DNA of 64,000 bases. Origin: Chrysophaeum taylorii. Lineage: Eukaryota; Sar; Pelagophyceae; Pelagomonadales; Pelagomonadaceae. The stretch spans positions 186,001 to 250,000 of the forward strand of contig JAQMWT010000664.1 of the NCBI GenBank assembly GCA_029834535.1, in the 5' to 3' direction. Below the pieces are notes generated by a model. It did not search any database and was not told the origin of the DNA. It worked only from the letters and a program-made list of their open reading frames with translations. A program made the position numbers and the translations under genes. Shown one piece after another: positions 61,300 to 64,000 of the stretch (positions are counted from its first letter, which is position 1; every line of letters begins with the position of its first letter).

Positions 61300-63180
61300 T
61301 CAAGTGTTTTCAAAAGGCGCCGGACTCTTCATCATCAACCTCGGTGTCGTCGTACTCGGGATTGTCGTGCTCACCAGTGGTGTTTGGCGTTTCTTTCTTT
61401 GAACGACGCCCAAAGCCGGTCGTAGTCGATACCGCCGTCGAGTTTCTTCCAGAAAAATGGGGAAGTTGTGTTTGATGATTACGAAGGCCTTGAGCAGCCT
61501 GGGCCTGAGGCGAGAGCGAAGCGGCATTTTGGTCAGCTTCGTGAACCTGAAGACCCGCTCCTCGTGAGCTTCAGTGAACTGTGCGCAGCCCTTACTCTCA
61601 AACAGCAAGGTCGCCGTTTGGTATGTATCATGAGTCATCGCCCGGAACTTAGCCAGCTCGATGTGAGCGTCGTGTTTCTGCGGCGTAGCGACTGGCTCAT
61701 CCGCTGATTCATCGTCATCCCCGAGGTCGAGAAGATCGTCGTCGGAATCAGCGTCGGCAGTACGACGTTTCTTCTTATAGGGCAAAGGCTGCGTCGGTTC
61801 TGGCTGAAGCGAAGCGAGTCTCTCTGCTGCTTCCTTCCTCCAAAGCTGCCTCGAACGTGACATCAGTCGCGAGCTTGGCTTGTGCCTGCGGCAGAATCTT
61901 CTGGTTGAGCTTGAGCATTGGATTCAACAGCATCAAATCATCATCGCTTCCGCCGGCGCGCGGCACAGGTGGCGCGGCTTCAGTTTTTCGACAAGCACCT
62001 AACTGAAAGTTTGAAAGGACTGGTCAACATCATCCCACGGAACATCGTCTAATTAATTTGCGATTCGCGCCAGTGCCGGTGTGCCGTCTTGGGACACGCA
62101 GCTCCCGTTTCTCAAGCGACTTGATGCAACGATAAACGTACACTCGCTCCATGTCGGCCACTGGAACGTCGCCTTCGGTCTGGAGTGAGTTTCATGGGTG
62201 GCTGCATGGCCGCCTCGAGCTGCGAGTTGACGCTCCATTCGAAGTCAGTAAATGTCCGTGGAACCTTGCCGAAAGACGCGGAGTAAGAAGCGGACTCGAC
62301 GGCTCTAGACGGGGCGTCGGTCTCTGTAGTCGCATCTGTATCAGAACCTAGGCTCTCGTACTGGTCGCGCAACATGTCCTCGTGCAACACGTCCTCGATC
62401 TCTAGCGCTGGATATCATCCTTGTTGGCTTTTCTTTGACGGACCTCGCCGGTGACAATGTGCGAGGTGGAGAACGGCGACTTGCCTTGGATAAGTTCGTC
62501 GTCGTAGATGGCCGGATAGTGTCGTTTAATAAAGGCAGACATCCGTCCGGTGTTCGATGATGCTCCTTGATTGAATTGTTTCGCAAGCCTGCCGAGGACC
62601 AGTGGCAGCTTGTTGTTGCCGCCCGGTAGGACGCATCTCGTTTGAAACGCGGGGGCCGTTCGCCACTCCGAAGAACGACTTGACAATTGACTTGTACAAG
62701 CGAGACTGGCTAGCCACCTCATCGTCGTCGGCATCAGAGACACCCCCTTCGCCCTCGGTAGTTCCATCAGCGATTCTCAATAGGCGTTGACGAGGTCTGA
62801 GCCTTCACACGCTCATAGTTCTCTTTATCCATCTTGTCGTACCGCGCCTTCATACTCACAAACGAATGAAACGGCCTCGAACTCCCGCATTCAACCCAGA
62901 AAAAAACTCGCGCTCACTGTCGTCGTGGACTTCGTACTCCGGACACGAGATCTTCAACGCCTCTTTCTGCACTCCGCTCGGAAATTTGTGCTTTGGTTGG
63001 TGCTCAACGACAAATGCCTGCCATTCTCTTTGACGTTCAGCAGCAGTCCACCCTTCCACCAGGTGCCAGGCATGGAAAATTGGTGCCCGATGTCCTTCGA
63101 AAAGTCTTCGAACACCACGAGCTTCCTCTGCGCAGCACCTTCTGAACCCGCGCGCTCCCCTCCCGATGCTGATGTCATGA
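61300..63180 (-). pseudogene. hAT-1 transposase (copy C), broken
   Basis: From about 63180: TSASGGERAGSEGAAQRKL, EFFSGLNAGV; then RMSAFIKRHYPAIYDDELIQGKSPFSTSHIVTGEVRQRK (62560-62440). A deletion follows: about 62410 joins directly to the DMLRDQYESLGSD segment, so the whole catalytic core present in copy B (about 55680-56640) is gone. ORF 61863-61300 gives the helical end, the acidic run, and the hATC block EERVFRFTKLTKMPLRSRLRPRLL followed by KAFVIIKHN. The copy is therefore non-autonomous. Confidence 0.75.
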
Positions 63181-63299
63181 CCGGTTCTTGCTCGGTGTGT
63201 CGCGAGACGAGGTTAAAGTTAAGGATTGAGTGGGGTTGGACCCATTGTTTGTTTCAAGCAGCGGGGACGCGACACGGAGAGACGCGACGCTCCCACACC

Positions 63300-63600
63300 G
63301 CAGGCGTCCGCATCATTTGCTGGGTGTCTGCATCCGCGGGGTGTCTGCATCCGCTGGCTGTCCGTGTCTGCTGCTAGCCGTGTCCGCTGCCTATCCGTGT
63401 CCGCAGGGTGTCCGCATCTGCTGGGTGTCCGCATCCGCAGGGTGTCCGCTGGTTCCGCAGGGTGTCCGCTGGTTCCGCAGGGTGTCCGCTGGTTCCGCAG
63501 GGTGTCCGCTGGTTCCGCAGGTCCCCTGGTCGCGGGCACTCGCGGTCACGGTCCAAATCCGCGGGTCGGATGCGGACACGATCCGGGTCCGTGAGCTTCT
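63300..63600 (-). repeat. hAT-1 copy C 5' subterminal array
   Basis: Contains CGGATGCGGACACC-type units as in copy B, plus four perfect 20-bp units GGTGTCCGCTGGTTCCGCAG at 63441-63520. These arose by expansion of a variant unit in this copy. Confidence 0.92.
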
Positions 63601-63645
63601 TTACGTCGAACTCGGGCTTCTTGCCGACCGGTGGCGGCGAATGCA

Positions 63646-63996
63646 TCACGAACTTGAGTTCTCCTCAACCTCCGTCAGCAGCGACTGGTCCCGCCCGGCG
63701 CGCGCGCAGCTCGACGTCCTCGTCGCACGACACTTCCCCTCTGAGCCCATCATCGAGCTGCCGCCACGAGGCACATTCATTCCACTCAGAGTTATTCGAC
63801 GAGCACTTTCTCGCTCCGACGCTTTGGATCCTCCCGGCAGTATTCTTTTCGAGGCCGTCAAAAAAGTCAGTTGCTGATTCCACTTCTTGGCAGCAACGGC
63901 CGTCGCCTTGTCGTATGACCGCCGCTTTTTGGGTGCGTCCTTTTGCGCCCGGCGCTTCTCCCGCGCCGACTTGGGGACCCGTATTTTTTTCGCCAT
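63646..63996 (-). CDS. Hypothetical 116-aa basic protein
   Basis: ATG at 63996, four bases from the window end. The N-terminus is strongly basic (AKKIRVPKSAREKRRAQKDAPKKRRSYDKATAVAAKKWNQQL), consistent with nuclear or nucleic-acid-binding use. The rest is Ser/Arg/Gly-rich and stops at 63646. No family is recognised. Another frame stays open through PPPVGKKPEFDV up to 63604, exactly where hAT-1 copy C begins. The real gene may therefore have been longer and was cut by the transposon. Confidence 0.35.
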   Translation of the reverse strand: MAKKIRVPKSAREKRRAQKDAPKKRRSYDKATAVAAKKWNQQLTFLTASKRILPGGSKASERESARRITLSGMNVPRGGSSMMGSEGKCRATRTSSCARAGRDQSLLTEVEENSSS

Positions 63997-64000
63997 CTCG

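Larger units (their letters stand above)
61118..63603 (-). mobile_element. hAT-1 copy C, 3'-truncated
   Basis: The 5' terminus, TAAAGAAGCTCACGGA on the minus strand starting at 63603, is identical to copy B over the first 13 or so bases. The 5' array (63300-63600), transposase and part of the 3' flank follow leftward to about 61118, where the element abuts hAT-2. There is no 3' array or TIR, so no TSD can be tested. Transposase ORFs carry frameshifts. Compared with copies A and B, a segment of about 91 bp is missing at about 61625 (between TACCA and ACGGC). Confidence 0.85.

Overview
This window looks like nuclear DNA of a unicellular eukaryote, most likely an alga or other protist with a repeat-rich genome. 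The evidence is a GT-AG intron in the best host gene, no bacterial operons or Shine-Dalgarno spacing, and dense eukaryotic transposons: Ty1/copia, a LINE, a Helitron, at least three hAT families and a MULE. DUF4116 repeats and XK-related proteins are frequent in stramenopile, haptophyte and chlorarachniophyte algae, so a microalga is my best guess. That placement is weak. No rRNA, organelle gene, convincing tRNA or CRISPR array was seen.

Three host genes stand out. One (16.2-17.9 kb, +) is an XK-related-like membrane protein with a C-terminal array of near-identical 25-residue DUF4116-type repeats. One (22.9-21.5 kb, -) has two exons and fuses an Mpv17/PMP22-type membrane domain to two ACT domains. 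One (46.6-45.4 kb, -) is an intact single-exon phosphotransferase of the CHK/EcKinase (APH-like) type. Shorter or uncertain coding regions lie at 32.2-32.6, 37.3-38.4, 43.2-45.4, 52.1-53.1, 58.7-59.0 and 63.6-64.0 kb.

Layout from left to right. 0-5.4 kb: a hAT-3 scrap, a decayed minus-strand copy of hAT-1 (copy A), then an old gene-poor stretch. 5.4-10.2 kb: decayed coding remnants and a badly broken copia-1 (copy 1). 11.1-13.7 kb: a frameshifted coiled-coil, DDE-like transposase relic. 14.2-15.6 kb: copia-1 copy 2, truncated at 5'. 15.6-18.3 kb: the XKR gene. 18.3-21.5 kb: hAT-3 copy 1, with TIRs at both ends and a SINE-like insertion. 21.5-22.9 kb: the Mpv17-ACT gene. 23.0-32.0 kb: a Helitron helicase fragment joined to a LINE and its tail array, with a structurally complete copia-1 (copy 3; 96-bp LTRs, 5-bp TSD) inserted in the tail. 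33.9-35.6 kb: hAT-3 copy 2. 35.8-43.0 kb: a 1.35-kb inverted repeat enclosing an ORF with one in-frame TAG and a MULE relic. 43.1-46.6 kb: a Pro-rich frameshifted gene and the kinase. 46.7-51.9 kb: a second copia family (copia-2) inserted upstream of the kinase. 53.2-58.6 kb: hAT-1 copy B with both TIRs and a perfect 8-bp TSD, itself carrying a Helitron/LINE insertion. 59.3-61.1 kb: a hAT-2 MITE with TSD beside an inverted longer hAT-2 copy. 61.1-63.6 kb: hAT-1 copy C, next to the start of a small basic-protein gene that reaches the window end.

The host genes show no pathway link to one another. The main interest is the architecture of the two multidomain host proteins, and the sharply delimited mobile elements, which allow relative dating by nesting. 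All coordinates and domain calls come from reading the sequence; no database search was run.
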